DNA from: Phoenix dactylifera
Taxonomy: Eukaryota > Streptophyta > Magnoliopsida > Arecales > Arecaceae
Length of the DNA: 64,000 bases
Assembly: GCF_009389715.1 (NCBI RefSeq)
Contig: NC_052407.1
Coordinates: 2,523,001 to 2,587,000 of the forward strand
Direction of reading: 5' to 3'
In this document: positions 33,188 through 44,492 of the stretch, piece after piece
Layout: each line of letters opens with the position of its first letter
Position numbering within the stretch: position 1 is the first letter of the stretch
The notes under the pieces: generated by a model
Told to the model about the DNA's origin: nothing
Database searches by the model: none
What the model saw: only the letters and a program-made list of their open reading frames with translations
Made by a program: the position numbers and the translations under genes

Positions 33188-34582
33188 CCAAATCTGTCAC
33201 GCCCCGAGCCGAGGCACGGCAGACGCCGCATGCCCGCACGGCGGACCGCACAAGCGTGCAAGGCAGCTGATTCTATCAAAACAAATATAGATGTTCAAAA
33301 CTTATTTAAGGGTTAATCACAGATGCTTAAAATTGACATAAATAATTAAAGTCATTCAAAAGCAGTCTTACAAAATTTCAAAATAACATTTGCTAACATA
33401 ATTCAAATGTCCAAACTAATCTAACTAAAATGCCAATAACTGAAGAAATCATCGAAAAGTCTAACGCACTCCCCAATCCCGTGCGATCAAGCCTCTGGAT
33501 CTGAAAAACAGATAAAATAAAATAATGAGCTACAATAGCCTAGTAAGCAACAAAATACTCCAAAGTGGGGTCAGAGCATATCAGATCAAAATATAGGATA
33601 ATGATTGGAATAAATCATAAATAACATCATTTTACTGTTTTCAAAACTTATTATCATTTTTTCAAAAACTCTGATACCAGAATCTCAACATAATAGGCTA
33701 TGGCCACGTAACCCATTGGCATGGGATGCACAGAGTGCCAGAAACTACCATTATTAGTCACCGATGGCAACGGTATCCAAAAGCCACTATTCTAATCACC
33801 GGTGGCGTGGTGTCGAAACCGGTTCCTCACAGATTATAAGTCGACAGGTCCAACATATAATCCCCATTGGTGGGGCCAGAACAGAACAGAACAGATCATA
33901 GCCATGCTGAGAATGCATATATATATATATATATATAACAGATTTCATAAATTATCCAGTCATAGTTTACAGATTTTGGAGCATATAACAAAATTTTCGG
34001 ATGAAATTTAAACATACCAGACCCATTTTTACTAAATACAAATCATATTTCAAAATTTAATCCACTAATAGTTATTTTACTAAATAATTTGAAAATTGCA
34101 CTTTGAAGCATTAAATTACTTACCTCTTCTCGCTTAATCCCTATTTCAGATAGGCGGATCAGGTTCACCTATTTAAATTTAATTAATTCCTTGTTAATTT
34201 CAGAGCTAAGCAAAATCCAGAAATAATACTACTGGGCACAGCCCAACAAGGCCCAGAGTTGGTCAATAATGAACATGGCCCGATAGAGCCCACATCGGAT
34301 ACGGCCCAATGGACCCGCATAGACCCGGCCCAATAGGGCCCTCCCAAGATTGGCCTCTAATTTGTTCATTTATGCAATAAAAATTCGTTTCAGGGATCAA
34401 TATCTAATTACATAGCACCGTTCCGTAATAAAACTTGGGTAAAAGGACCAAATAATAATATTTGAGGACCTTTTATGTAATAAATCTTTCTTTTAGGGAT
34501 CAAACATAAATTACAGAAGATCCTTTTGTGAAATAACATATTATCAAGGGTTTAAGTGCAACATTCCATTTATTGACCAAAT

Positions 34583-34806
34583 GGGTTCGGATTTCGGGTT
34601 CCGAGTTCTGGGTTCCGGGTTTCGGATTTCGGGTTCCGAATTTCTGGTTTTGGATTTCGGGTTTCGAGTTTTGGATTTCGGGTTCCGAATTTCGGGTTTC
34701 GGATTTCGGGTCTAAACTGGATTTCGGATTTCGGATTTCGGTTCCGGATTCCGGATTTTGGATTTTGGGTCTGAATTGGGTTTCGGGTTCGGGTTTCAGA
34801 TTTTAG
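34583..34806. repeat. telomere-like heptamer array, second LTR
   Basis: Same GGGTTTC/GGATTTC/GGGTTCC heptamers as at 29936-30106, extended by roughly 50 bp, consistent with repeat-number change after the LTRs were made identical by retrotransposition. Confidence 0.8.
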
Positions 34807-34930
34807 ATCCAGGTCTGGGCCCAAGTTGGGTCCACAATGAACTGGGCCCAAGTTGGGTCCACAGTGAACTGGGCCCAAGTTGGCCCAATTCGGCCCACGA
34901 TGGGCCTTCATCTTCCCCAAACTCCCCATG

Positions 34931-36182
34931 GATAGGGGCAGGGGCGGCCCAAGCCTTAGGCGACCTAGGCGGTCGCCCAAGGCTCCGGCTCGAGAGAAGG
35001 CCCCCGCACGACGACATCCTAGGCTCCTAGCCTCCCAACTCCCGCTCCTAGCTACAGTGTCCGTAGAGCAGAGGTAAGGCCGCAGGAGCCAACGGCTACC
35101 TCGACAAGACGCGGGTGCTCCACTCCTCAATCCTGATCCCATATTCCCATCGGCCATCGCCCATCATTCCTCTCTAGCTCTCTTTAAAATCCTCATCGTG
35201 CTCCACTCCTCCTCCACTCCTCAATCCTCTTCTATTCTGTTCCATGACTGCCTGGGTGGCTGGGTCATCTCCTCCGCGGCTCCGTAGCCCGCGCCTCCGC
35301 CAGTCCGCCTCCCCGCTTCCCTGGGCCCCGGCATCCCGCAACGGTCCCCGCCTCCTCGGCATCCAGGCGGTCCCGCCGCCCGCGACCTCCTCGCCTCCCT
35401 CTCGGGCCCCCGGCTCCCGTGAGGCTGTGACCCCGTCGGCCCTTCCAGCTCAATCCAGCGAGCCGGCGAGGTCGTCTCCTCTGCCTGAGCGCCTCCCCGG
35501 CCCCCGCCTCCCCGGCATCCCGACGATCCTGCGAGGCTACGACCTCCTCGCCTCCCTCCCGGGTCCCCGGCTCCCGCCTCCCGTGGGCCGTGACCAGTGA
35601 GGCAGTGTCGCAGTGACCTCCACGGCTCCACCTCCTCGCCAGTCGCCTCCCTCCCCGGCCCCGGCTCCCGTGACCCCGTCAGGCTGTTACTCCCGTGACC
35701 TCTGCTCCTCGCCCCGGCCCCGGCTCCCGTGAGGCTGTGACCTCCTCGCCTCCCTCCCCGGCCCCGGCTCCCATAGTCCCGTGACCCCGGTGGGTCCGGC
35801 CGTCCCATCACCGCCTCACGTCTGTCTCACTGTCTGTGAGACTGAGTCTGTCAGTCTGTGACACAGTGACAGTGAGTCAGTGGCACGACATACGGTGTGA
35901 TTCTTCTAATCTCCCTTTGTTGTTTGATTGTATTTTCAACTTTCAGCGTTTAATTCTCTTAATTTTGTTACAATTTCTATAATTTTGTTACAATTTTTCT
36001 CTTCTATTTTTTCACTTTAATAATTTTGCATCTCAAAAAGCTAGACGGATTATTTTTAAATAAAATTTTAAAATATTTTATACTTATTAAAAATTTATTA
36101 TTATTATTATTATTTTAAAAAAGGCCTCATTAGTGAGTTCATCCTAGGCCCCCAAATGCATTGGGCCGCCCTTGGATAGGGG
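34931..36182 (-). mobile_element. hAT-type non-autonomous transposon nested in LTR, copy 1
   Basis: Element body 34939-36174. Left end CAGGGGCGGCCCAA; right end is the complement of CAAGGGCGGCCCAA. Perfect 8-bp target duplication GATAGGGG (34931-34938 and 36175-36182), and the uninterrupted site is present in the other LTR at 30191-30199. The interior is extremely G/C-rich between about 35240 and 35810, with repeated CTCCTCGCCTCC, CCCCGGCCCCGGCTCCCGTGA-like units, then an AT-rich arm. Long open frames in this part are compositional; no transposase is seen. Confidence 0.93.
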
Positions 36183-36860
36183 AGATGGAAACCGAAAGAA
36201 TGGAGAGGAAAGAGGGGAGAGGGTTGGCTGGGTGGCCGGCCTCGGTGGCCGGAGGCCACCCCTTGGTTGACGGCCAGCCGACCGCGGTGGCAGCCGGCGG
36301 TCGCTACGACGGCTGCAGCGGCCGACGGGGAGGAGAAGCAACCAAGATGATCTTGGTTTATGGGGCTGAAATAGAGGAAAAAACATGGAATAAAGGTTGA
36401 GATCAAAGAGCAGAGGAAGCTTACCGACAGTGGATCTCGCCCAAGGGAGGCTCGATCCGGTGTCAAGCGGCGGCGGCGACGGCACTTTCCGAAGAGGAAG
36501 TAGATCCAGAAACAGGGGAAGGCCGCGAGGGGATTCGGACGGTGCTCGGCCGGGAGAGCACACTGGTCACTCAGGAGGCAAGAACAGAGGGAGGAGAGGG
36601 GCTCGATGGTGATCTGGGAAGGAGAAGAAGAGTTTTTATCATCCCTTCGTAACAGCTCTCCGCCGCGAGTCAAGCGTGATCCGCGGCCGTAATTGGCCGC
36701 GGTTTGATCGGAGGGGGGGGGGGAGTGCCGCGGGATGCCCGCGGCGCCTTGCCCCAAGTGTTCCCGAAGGAGCCGGAGAGGATCGCCATCGCGATCCTCT
36801 GTCCGGTTTCTCCCATATTAGGATCGGGGCTGAAGTCGGCTCCCCGTATCTCACAATTAG

Positions 36861-38113
36861 ACCATATTTCTACATTCCATGAACCTTTCTAAAACCACTC
36901 TTCTAATGTCATGTTTTTATTTAATTTAGCAAGTGTTGGAACTTTTTTTTCTCTAATTATAAATACAATTATTGAGTCTTCTTTTCGTTCCTACAACAAT
37001 TAATAGTTTTTAAGTCATATTACTTTTTGGAAAAAAAATTGTTGGGATAATTTTTTAATCCAAAAGTACTATTTTTAAGCTTTTGGATAGAATTTTTTTT
37101 TAACAAATATTTTACACAATTTTTTCGAAAAAAATAGATGTTCAATTAAATATAAAGTATATTAGAATGCATCACTTTTCTATTATCAACCAAATATGAA
37201 AAAACCACTTTTCCAAGTATTATATATCCAGACGTCAACTTCTCAAAAAAACTATTCTAATGAAGAGATATTCTTCTCGAGATATTCTTCTCATGATCCA
37301 AATGAGTGTAAATGTAATCCCTTTCAATTGCTTCCTAAAAGAAGAATATCCCAGTATTAGGCACAAGAATAAAAAAAGCATCAGTAGATAAGGTAGCGCA
37401 CATTGTTGAATGCTGGACCACTAAACAATTCCTACATCGTGTGTAGCAACTTACTTGCAGTCACTGCATCCTATAGCCACTACATTGAAACAAAGAATTC
37501 AAAAAAACAACAAAAAAAAAGGAAAAAAAGAAAAAGAAAGGAAGAACTTTTTTTTTTGATAAAAAAGGAGATTAGGGTGCCAGGAGACAACCCCAATCAC
37601 CTGATTTTATTAAAGAAATGAATGAATACATAAAGAGGAAGAAGAATGTACAAGTATAGTAGAAGGCAGCTCTTCCAAAAACAAAAAAGACCGAGCTGAT
37701 ATCACTTAATTACCAATGAACAGACCTCCAAAAAAAAAATGCAGAAGGCTGGCTAAGTAGGGCCCAATAAAATTAGATAGAGGGATATCAGCAGCTCCTG
37801 CTGAGAAGATCCCAGCCAAAAGAACTGAGAACAAAAGAAAGAACTAACATGCAGAGAATGTCTACTTCACTCATTTCTAAAAGCAGAAGTCTTTCCTAAC
37901 TTAGCACTACTCTCAAAGTTGGTACTGCCAGCAAGTTCCCAGTATCAGAAGTAATTGCCAGATGAGGAAACTGCCCCATGTTGAGCTTGGAATACAGAAT
38001 CTGCATGCATTTATAGAGCAGCTAGCAGCTTAGTTTGCTGGTATATCCATCAAAGTTCAAGGAAATCAACAAATTTTTATTAGAATAGAAGAAGAGATAA
38101 ATGGTGAAAATAC
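36861..38113. other. intergenic, AT-rich; LINE-type tail at 37540-37620
   Basis: No gene recognised. At 37540-37620, minus strand, AATAAAATCAGGTGATTGGG is followed by CTCCTTTTTTATC and an A-run. It resembles the 3' module of LINE fragments elsewhere in the window, possibly with more decayed LINE sequence up to about 37860. Confidence 0.45.
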
Positions 38114-41100
38114 CCTCAAAAGAAAAGCAATCCTATCATCAAATAGTTTCTCGATTCGATCTACTTCCATCTCGCATATGGCCTTGATTGCAGGAGCCAA
38201 GAATGGTCTTGATCTGACTTGCAACCGCTGCCCGCTGCAGGTAAGCAAAAGAACACCGGTCATCAACATTTGTTCTGAAAGATAGTAGGAGCAAGTTCAA
38301 AATTGATTGTAAAATTTCCATATTTTTTGGGTTACTCACTAAGGACACAATTTCACAATTTGGCAAGAAAATGAGTAAAAATTTAGACAAATGCTGCGGA
38401 TTAAAACTTCCATGACTACAAAGAAAATGAAGACATTTCACTAAATAGTAGAAATTCTGGGAAGTTTCAGAATAATTTGTGAAATGTCAGGGAAAAAATT
38501 CATAAAATGAGTGTATAAGTAGCAAGAAATTCCTTAAAGCATGATTTTTTTTAGTGAAGTTGGTAATAAGATCAGGAAAAATGCTCTCGGTAAACAAACT
38601 AACAAGAATTAAGGAATTTTTAATTGGGCAGAACATTATATACTTTGGCAAAGATCCCAGATATGATTCCTTGATACTATATTTGTGAGCACCTATGCGG
38701 GCGTGTGTTTAGTCGCACATTGGTTATTCATTGGGTAGATCTTGGATACTTATACAAAATCAAGAAACCCAAATAATACCTTCTGGCTTGCCTTTTTAAG
38801 TGAAGTCCTAGGTTGTTGCAATATTCTTATATATATTAGGAAAAAATAGAATACAACAATGACATCATCAAGAACAATGGTAAAATTGAGAAGATCTTAC
38901 CAGCTTATACGGGGCCACAAAGCATTGGAGCTGAATAGACAAGAGATAGGCCACATGAACTTCTATGACTTCATCAATGAAACCCGCAGATGCCATGCCG
39001 CTTCAGAATTCGGTCCATGCACTGTGGAATACCTGCTTCATCAATCAGGGTCAGTTTCATGGCCACAGTCGAGAGACTACACAGCAAGGTATTACTTACG
39101 TGATCCATGATGTGTTGATGAAATGCATCAACAAAATGGAGGAGCTTCTGCTTCACAAACAAGTGATGCCCGTAATTGTGTGTTGTGCTGCCTCTACTAT
39201 GCCAAGGATAAGGTTTAATGCCTCAGAATTATGGAAAGAAAACATTCCATGAATTTCCATGAAAATTTGCATGGACTAACCAGGAGAAATAGAAGACCGA
39301 TACTGCTGCAACCCAAAATTGAATGGGAAAAAACACTCATCAAACACCTTCTAATATAATCAAGAATTTTCAAATTTTAGCTTGGGCAGTTAAGCTAAGG
39401 GACATGACCAGATCCACATGAGGACATTATCTTACAATAAGAGAGATTTCTTTGTTCAAAATTATGTATTAAACAGGCTGGTGGCATATCTTGCAGAGAT
39501 TTGGATGCCTTTTAGGTCAAAAGAAATAATACATAACCAGAGAAATTCAGCTGAGTAATTCCGTGTTATCTCATACCTTTGAGTTGACGGTTTCAAAATA
39601 AATGGCTGACAACAATGGATAATAATAAGAAATTAAATGTGTACAAACCTTCCACATCTACTTCTAAGCTTTGTCAAGAACAAATTTGCCATCCTTAACC
39701 TTTAGCAGAAAGCCCATGACTATATCAAAAAGCACAGCAGGAACGAAATTGATCAGAGATTATTCAGGTGACAGCCCATTGAGATCCTAAGGAAAGCTTC
39801 ACCTGATTGTACTTCCTAATTGCCTCATGTTAGCAATTAGGTCAAGTGGCCATGAAACCTAGAACATGGAAGATCTTTAGGCACTTACCAATAACAAGGA
39901 TAGCCGTGTAAAAATCAAACCATCATGTCATTGAGCACCTAGCTTGTACGTAAATTTCAGCAGATCAAGGACATCAATGTCAGTATACTGTTTCCGGACG
40001 TTGCAGGGAGTTGAGAAATTGGCACTTGCATTTTCCTGATCATCAGAACCCCTTGTTTTATTATTGATGCAACCAAAGAATCCAGGGCACTTATAAGCGC
40101 GCCATCAGCAGAATTTCCAATGGATTCCTCTCAGTATGGTAGAATACTATCAGCATAAGTGCACACACAAATATCCAAATTTATGAAATGGTCTATATCT
40201 AATGCTTAATGAAGCCAGACCTGTAATATGCTATTCAATACAAAATCATCACCCCAGGAGTCTCCCTTATCTAGCTTATTAAGAATTACTAAAGGAACTG
40301 CTGCAGCAGGTCACCTGAAAAAGTATGTTATTTATCATGTCCAAGAATTATATATGTCAACATGAAGGGACAGGCTTGATCTGACAGAGTACCAGAACCT
40401 AGAAAATAAATAGCACATAATACTCCTAGTTCATCCATCATTTCCAATCACTCATCAGCTTCGGCAAAATATGCTTACCAGCATGAACCATCTAGGCTGT
40501 AAAAACCATGAGAAGTTTCAGCAGCTTCATAGAAGTAAGCAACTTTTGGAAGATGGATTAAGCTATAAACCTGCTTCTTTATGCACACAGCAAGGCACAC
40601 CTGGATGATAAGTGCAGGTTGTGTTGTATCCTTCAATTTGGTATTGAATCCAATTAAGAAACAAAACTCCTGATGCAAGAATCTGTTTTTTTGTTGGGGA
40701 AGGAAGAAGCTGTGACACAGCACTGTTTTCCTGCTTTAAACCAACTAGGTGTTGATAAATATTTTAACAATTAGAAAAGCTAAACAGAACTCCAAAACAC
40801 AAAAACCCAATTATACCTGGAAATAAGGGAGAAGAGTTGGCAAGGCAAACAAGGCTTCCGAAATTTTTGTGCCATCCTCTAAACGAAGGTGTTCAAGTTC
40901 ATCAAATCGAAAATGGAAAGTCTAGTCAGCTCCATTGATCCTAGGAAGTGCTCTTTACCTTGAGAAAACCTTGCTTTCCCTTGCCCAAAAATGGCTCTCT
41001 TGCAAGTATGTATCATTCAACAGAGGAATGTGGAAATTTCTGGGAATCTTAAGTTCATTCCAAGAGGCCATGCTCTTTTTCAGAAACTCTCTGCATACAG

Positions 41101-41835
41101 CAATCACAGGATTTCTAGGATATAAGAACAAAGAGAAGCACCTAAAATATCAACAGTCTCACGATTTTGCCTCTGTGTTGTGAAATTTCTCTAACTGTCC
41201 GCTCAGAAAAGACCTTTTTTTTGCTGTCCATGTGTCCCTTCTCTATGATTGTATCAGCCAAGAACTTCAAATTCTCCAATGACTCACTGAAGTCTGTACA
41301 TTGTCTGCAGTTCCCTCTCCAATCCATTATTCCTTGCAAGCTTTGCATATCCCAGCAATATGAGAGGACATCCTCAAGTACTGATAAATATGATCACCAT
41401 CGCCTACTAAAACTGCCAAGGATACCAAGAAAACCACAGAAAAGGTTAAATCTCTCATTACATGGCATGATTTCTCTGAGGAAGATGAACAAGAGACTCT
41501 TCATCAGAATAATCACATTTGACAGTTCCATCGTTGGATTCTGGAGTGCTCAAAACGTCAGGTTTAACTCCTACTTGAGGTTGATGGTTCGTGAACTGAA
41601 AACCAGAGTTGAATCCACTTGGTATTTTCCAGTCATAAAGCTTCATCCCTATCAAATAACATAACATTCTCATCTTGAACATGTCAAACCGACTGCGATG
41701 ATTTTCCAGCACCTTCAAGAACACAAGACAGACTACAACCTCCATAACATCTAAATATCTCCCTTTGGGAGTGCTGGATATGGCCATGGGTTTCTGAACA
41801 CCTGTTTTTCTTTTGACCCAATAATATCGTAGCAC
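38114..41835 (-). pseudogene. GCP5: gamma-tubulin complex component 5 (GCP5) unprocessed pseudogene
   Basis: Gamma-tubulin complex proteins nucleate microtubules; this copy is dead. On the minus strand, in gene order: ESLENLKFLADTIIEKGHM with SERTVREI (41348-41142); PALIIQVCLAVCIKKQ ending at donor 40571; LVILNKLDKGDSWGDDFVLNSILQ-type segment ending at donor 40221, with a frameshift just before it after GDLLQQFL; NSADGALISALDSLVASI (about 40140-40050); VKQKLLHFVDAFHQHIMDH ending at donor 39100; exon 39021-38901 (AWTEF, stop, then SGMASAGFIDEVIEVH, AYLLSIQ and CFVAPYKL); exon 38234-38114 (ASQIKTILG, then APAIKAICEMEVDRIEKLFDD, AFLLR). The last exon lost the block between KTILG and APAIK and is frameshifted there. 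Introns remain, so it arose by DNA duplication. A further segment at 41835-41458 probably belongs to it. Confidence 0.87.
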
Positions 41836-43790
41836 TCAAGCTTAGTTACATCAATATCCAAGAATAGAGGCCATATTTGAATATCCTGAGGGTTACCTCC
41901 ACAGACACTAACTGGACATGGCCTTCCTTAACACAGAAGCATGAAAAAAATTTCCCTGCCTCTCATCGGACCATTATTTAACAATTACAGCCTTAATTCT
42001 GCTTAATTTAACTTACAATCACCAGATCAATTGTATACACTTTTGACATGTCCCGACACACTTGTTCGTGTTTTTCATACATGTACATGCACTCATTATA
42101 CTTGTTTCTTCACCCAGGTCGGGGAGTAAAAATTATACTCATTCAAACAAGAGATCAAGTTAATTTTTTGCTCAAGCAAAACCCTGATTGTTACAGGTCA
42201 TCAAACCAGGGATCAGTTAAGTTGCTCAAAGTCATACAGACACCATATCTGCCACCCATATTACCTTCCGAAATCATTGTTCCTATTCCACTCAGATAAT
42301 GTAATGAAAATGAGGTGCAAGGCAGATGGCAGACTCTGCATGACAGATTTCATCCATGCAGGTTTTGAAGGCAGTCTTATCCCCGAGCCGTGCCCTCATG
42401 TTTCATGGCTTCCATCACATAACAATTTTAATGATCGCCAGTTGCAAAACCTACAACAATCTCAGTGATCCTCAACCAGGAATCAGAATGGATTCTGGTG
42501 CTTCAGAAATTATCAAGAACAAAGACCTTACCAATAGAAGCAGGAAACTTTTTCTGATAAATGTCCAACTTTCATATCTAGAACTGCTGAAGCAACCAAC
42601 TATAGATCAATATACAAAAGTCAGCAGATGGGCAGTTAACCCAATTGTTATAATACACACAATATTGTTGTTACACACAGAAATCAGTGTTTATACAATT
42701 TGCCACTCATATCTCAAAAACCAATCAAGAAAACTAACTCTGGAATCAATCAAGTTAACAGAAGGAAAATACAAATTAAAGAAAATTGCGAAGCCAAGAT
42801 ATGTAGGAGGAAAAAATAAACTGGGGATAAAAGAGGGAAAAATCACTCCCAGCATTGGCCCATACTTCAGAGTACTCAAACTGATAATACTGTACAATGT
42901 TATGCGGATCCTCCATTCCTACAAATCCCAATAGGACAGCACCAAAGATATCTACCTTATCTCAAATAATCAAATCAAATTGTCGTGCTTGTTGTTGGAA
43001 TTGAAATCCAGGGCTCATATCTAGTTGACATCTGAAAATGTGAATTACATTACGTTAGTCCAAATCATATTGCTCAGATATGCTAACAGAAAGAGTCAAA
43101 GAGAACAGTCACAAAAATATAGGAATCAATGTTTGGATAATTAAATGACACTACATCATATAGCATCACATCCCAATTTAAAGAATAGGGTACAGCTAGC
43201 TAAGATTGATGCATAATTAATAACTGGTCTAAAGTCATAACTGGAGGAAAGGAAATAAGAAACAAGAAAAAAATAAAAAGCGCACACACACACACACACA
43301 ATTTTCCTGATCTGATGGTCGACCAAAAGATGCATATAAAGAATTCAAAATTGGACATTCATCACAAAAACATTGGAAATAGTTCTGATGTTATACATTT
43401 CACATGAAATCATACATCTAAGTAGTAGCTCACTTGAAGTACGAGGTCAGATGGTGGTCTTCTGGAAAATGTAGACTTATGGGCATCTGAAAAGCATCTC
43501 ACTGATCTATTCTCAAGGTCACCTGTGCACCCTAGACTGGGATAAAAAAAGACTATCATAGTTTCAAATTGCTGTTCAGTGATTCTTAAACCAATAATGA
43601 AACTGGTAGAGCAGAAAAGGAAAAGGAGGGGGAGGGGGGATGGGAGACTGTATTTCTGTTGATAGAACACTGCAACAATTTTGAGCATGAAATTATGCTT
43701 GGTCGAAAATTAGATTATGTTATGGCACAGCAGTCCTTCATCAATACACAATGCTAGTATGAGTAGATGTTGCCATAATTGATCAGACCA
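41836..43790. other. no gene supported
   Basis: May hold further decayed GCP5 exons, but I could not recognise any. The 192-residue plus frame at 42356-42934 and the 92-residue minus frame at 43410-43688 show no known domain. A (CA)n microsatellite lies at 43282-43300. Confidence 0.4.
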
Positions 43791-43809
43791 GAGCGTAAAC
43801 CTTGAGGAG

Positions 43810-44120
43810 AAACCATGGTCTACAAACCGATTGGTACCGGTCGGTTCAGCCCGTAGCGTACCGGTACCAACAGGCACCGGTACGGTATGGCTATTAAAAT
43901 CGGTTCCAACCCAATTTAAGTCGGAACTGATCGGTTCATGACCTGTACCGGTGCAAACCGACCCGGTTCGCACTGGTACAGAGTGTTCTTCACGGAAGAC
44001 AGCGCATGGCTAAAGCCACGCACTAAGTGCCACGCGCTGTGGCACTTTTGGTACGGTACTGGTTCGGTACCAGTACCGGACTGCACCGGTATATTGGTAC
44101 GGTCAGTACGGCGAACCTTG
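43810..44120. repeat. GGTACC/ACCGGT-rich palindromic repeat element
   Basis: About 300 bp packed with short palindromes GGTACC, ACCGGT and CGGTTC in both orientations (such as TACCGGTACCAAC, GTACCGGTGCAAACCGACCC, TCGGTACCAGTACCGGAC). AACCTTGAGGAGAAAC (43799) and AACCTTGGGAGAAAC (44113) flank it as a near-identical direct pair, possibly an extended target duplication. The class is unknown; it is non-coding. Confidence 0.6.
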
Positions 44121-44492
44121 GGAGAAACACTGAGCACAACTCGTTCCTGTTCTCAAACAGCAAACAGTCTCCTAAGATATTGTTACTGTGTCTATTCAGA
44201 ATATAGAAAGTGAGGATTGGAGATCAGAAAAATGATAATCAGAAAGATTATTGCAAAAAAAATGAGTCCTATCATTATTTGGTTAAAAAATAGACAAACC
44301 AAACACAACTCAACATGTCATAACAAAAATATGTCCTCCTAGTTCAACATCAAATATAAATTGAACTTTTAAAATTTTCCAGGGTATTTCAAACTAAAAG
44401 CCTCAGAGCTGCTTTACATAATTTGTAAAACAAATATGAATTTTAATAAGTTTTGTTTTAAAAAGTTACCTCATAGGCAAGACCATGTAAGC

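Larger units (their letters stand above)
28554..36855 (-). mobile_element. Ty3/gypsy chromovirus-type LTR element, internally deleted
   Basis: Complete outer structure in minus orientation: 3' LTR 28554-30893, internal region 30894-33194, 5' LTR 33195-36855 (enlarged by a nested hAT). LTRs run TGTGAGATACG to CGTGACA on the coding strand. Flanking 5-bp duplications are identical: ATTAG at 28549-28553 and 36856-36860. The internal region is only 2.3 kb. It keeps gag, zinc knuckle and protease, then jumps to the C-terminal end of integrase (VLRRRTI, ELEDEMKEKYPDLF, as in Tekay/Del-type chromoviruses). Reverse transcriptase, RNase H and the integrase core are absent. Gag and protease also carry stops, so the element is dead and could only have moved in trans. 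Confidence 0.93.
33195..36855 (-). repeat. 5' LTR of the Ty3/gypsy element, with nested hAT
   Basis: 3661 bp. Without the insertion at 34931-36174 it corresponds to the 2.34 kb 3' LTR. The heptamer array (34583-34806) is longer than in the other LTR, and a 34-bp block around GGGCCCAAGTTGGGTCCACA is duplicated here but single in the other LTR. Confidence 0.92.

Noticed and set aside
29140-34010. Repeated 60-70-residue plus-strand frames at 29162 and 33802
   Set aside because: They are the same part of the two LTRs and hold only an (AT)n run and LTR sequence.
34570-35157. 195-residue minus-strand frame rich in RNP repeats
   Set aside because: Translation of the heptamer array (RNPK-type repeats) plus the hAT end; not a gene.
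35221-35811. 196-residue Gly/Arg-rich minus-strand frame inside the nested hAT
   Set aside because: It follows from the very high G/C content and internal repeats; no domain, and the complementary strand is also open.
36110-36757. 215-residue minus-strand frame in the right LTR
   Set aside because: It runs across the hAT/LTR junction, and its counterpart in the other LTR reads differently; compositional, no domain.
41167-41664. 165-residue plus-strand frame
   Set aside because: Antisense to decayed GCP5 exons.
42356-42934. 192-residue plus-strand frame
   Set aside because: No recognisable domain or homologue type, no splice support, next to the GCP5 pseudogene; probably chance.
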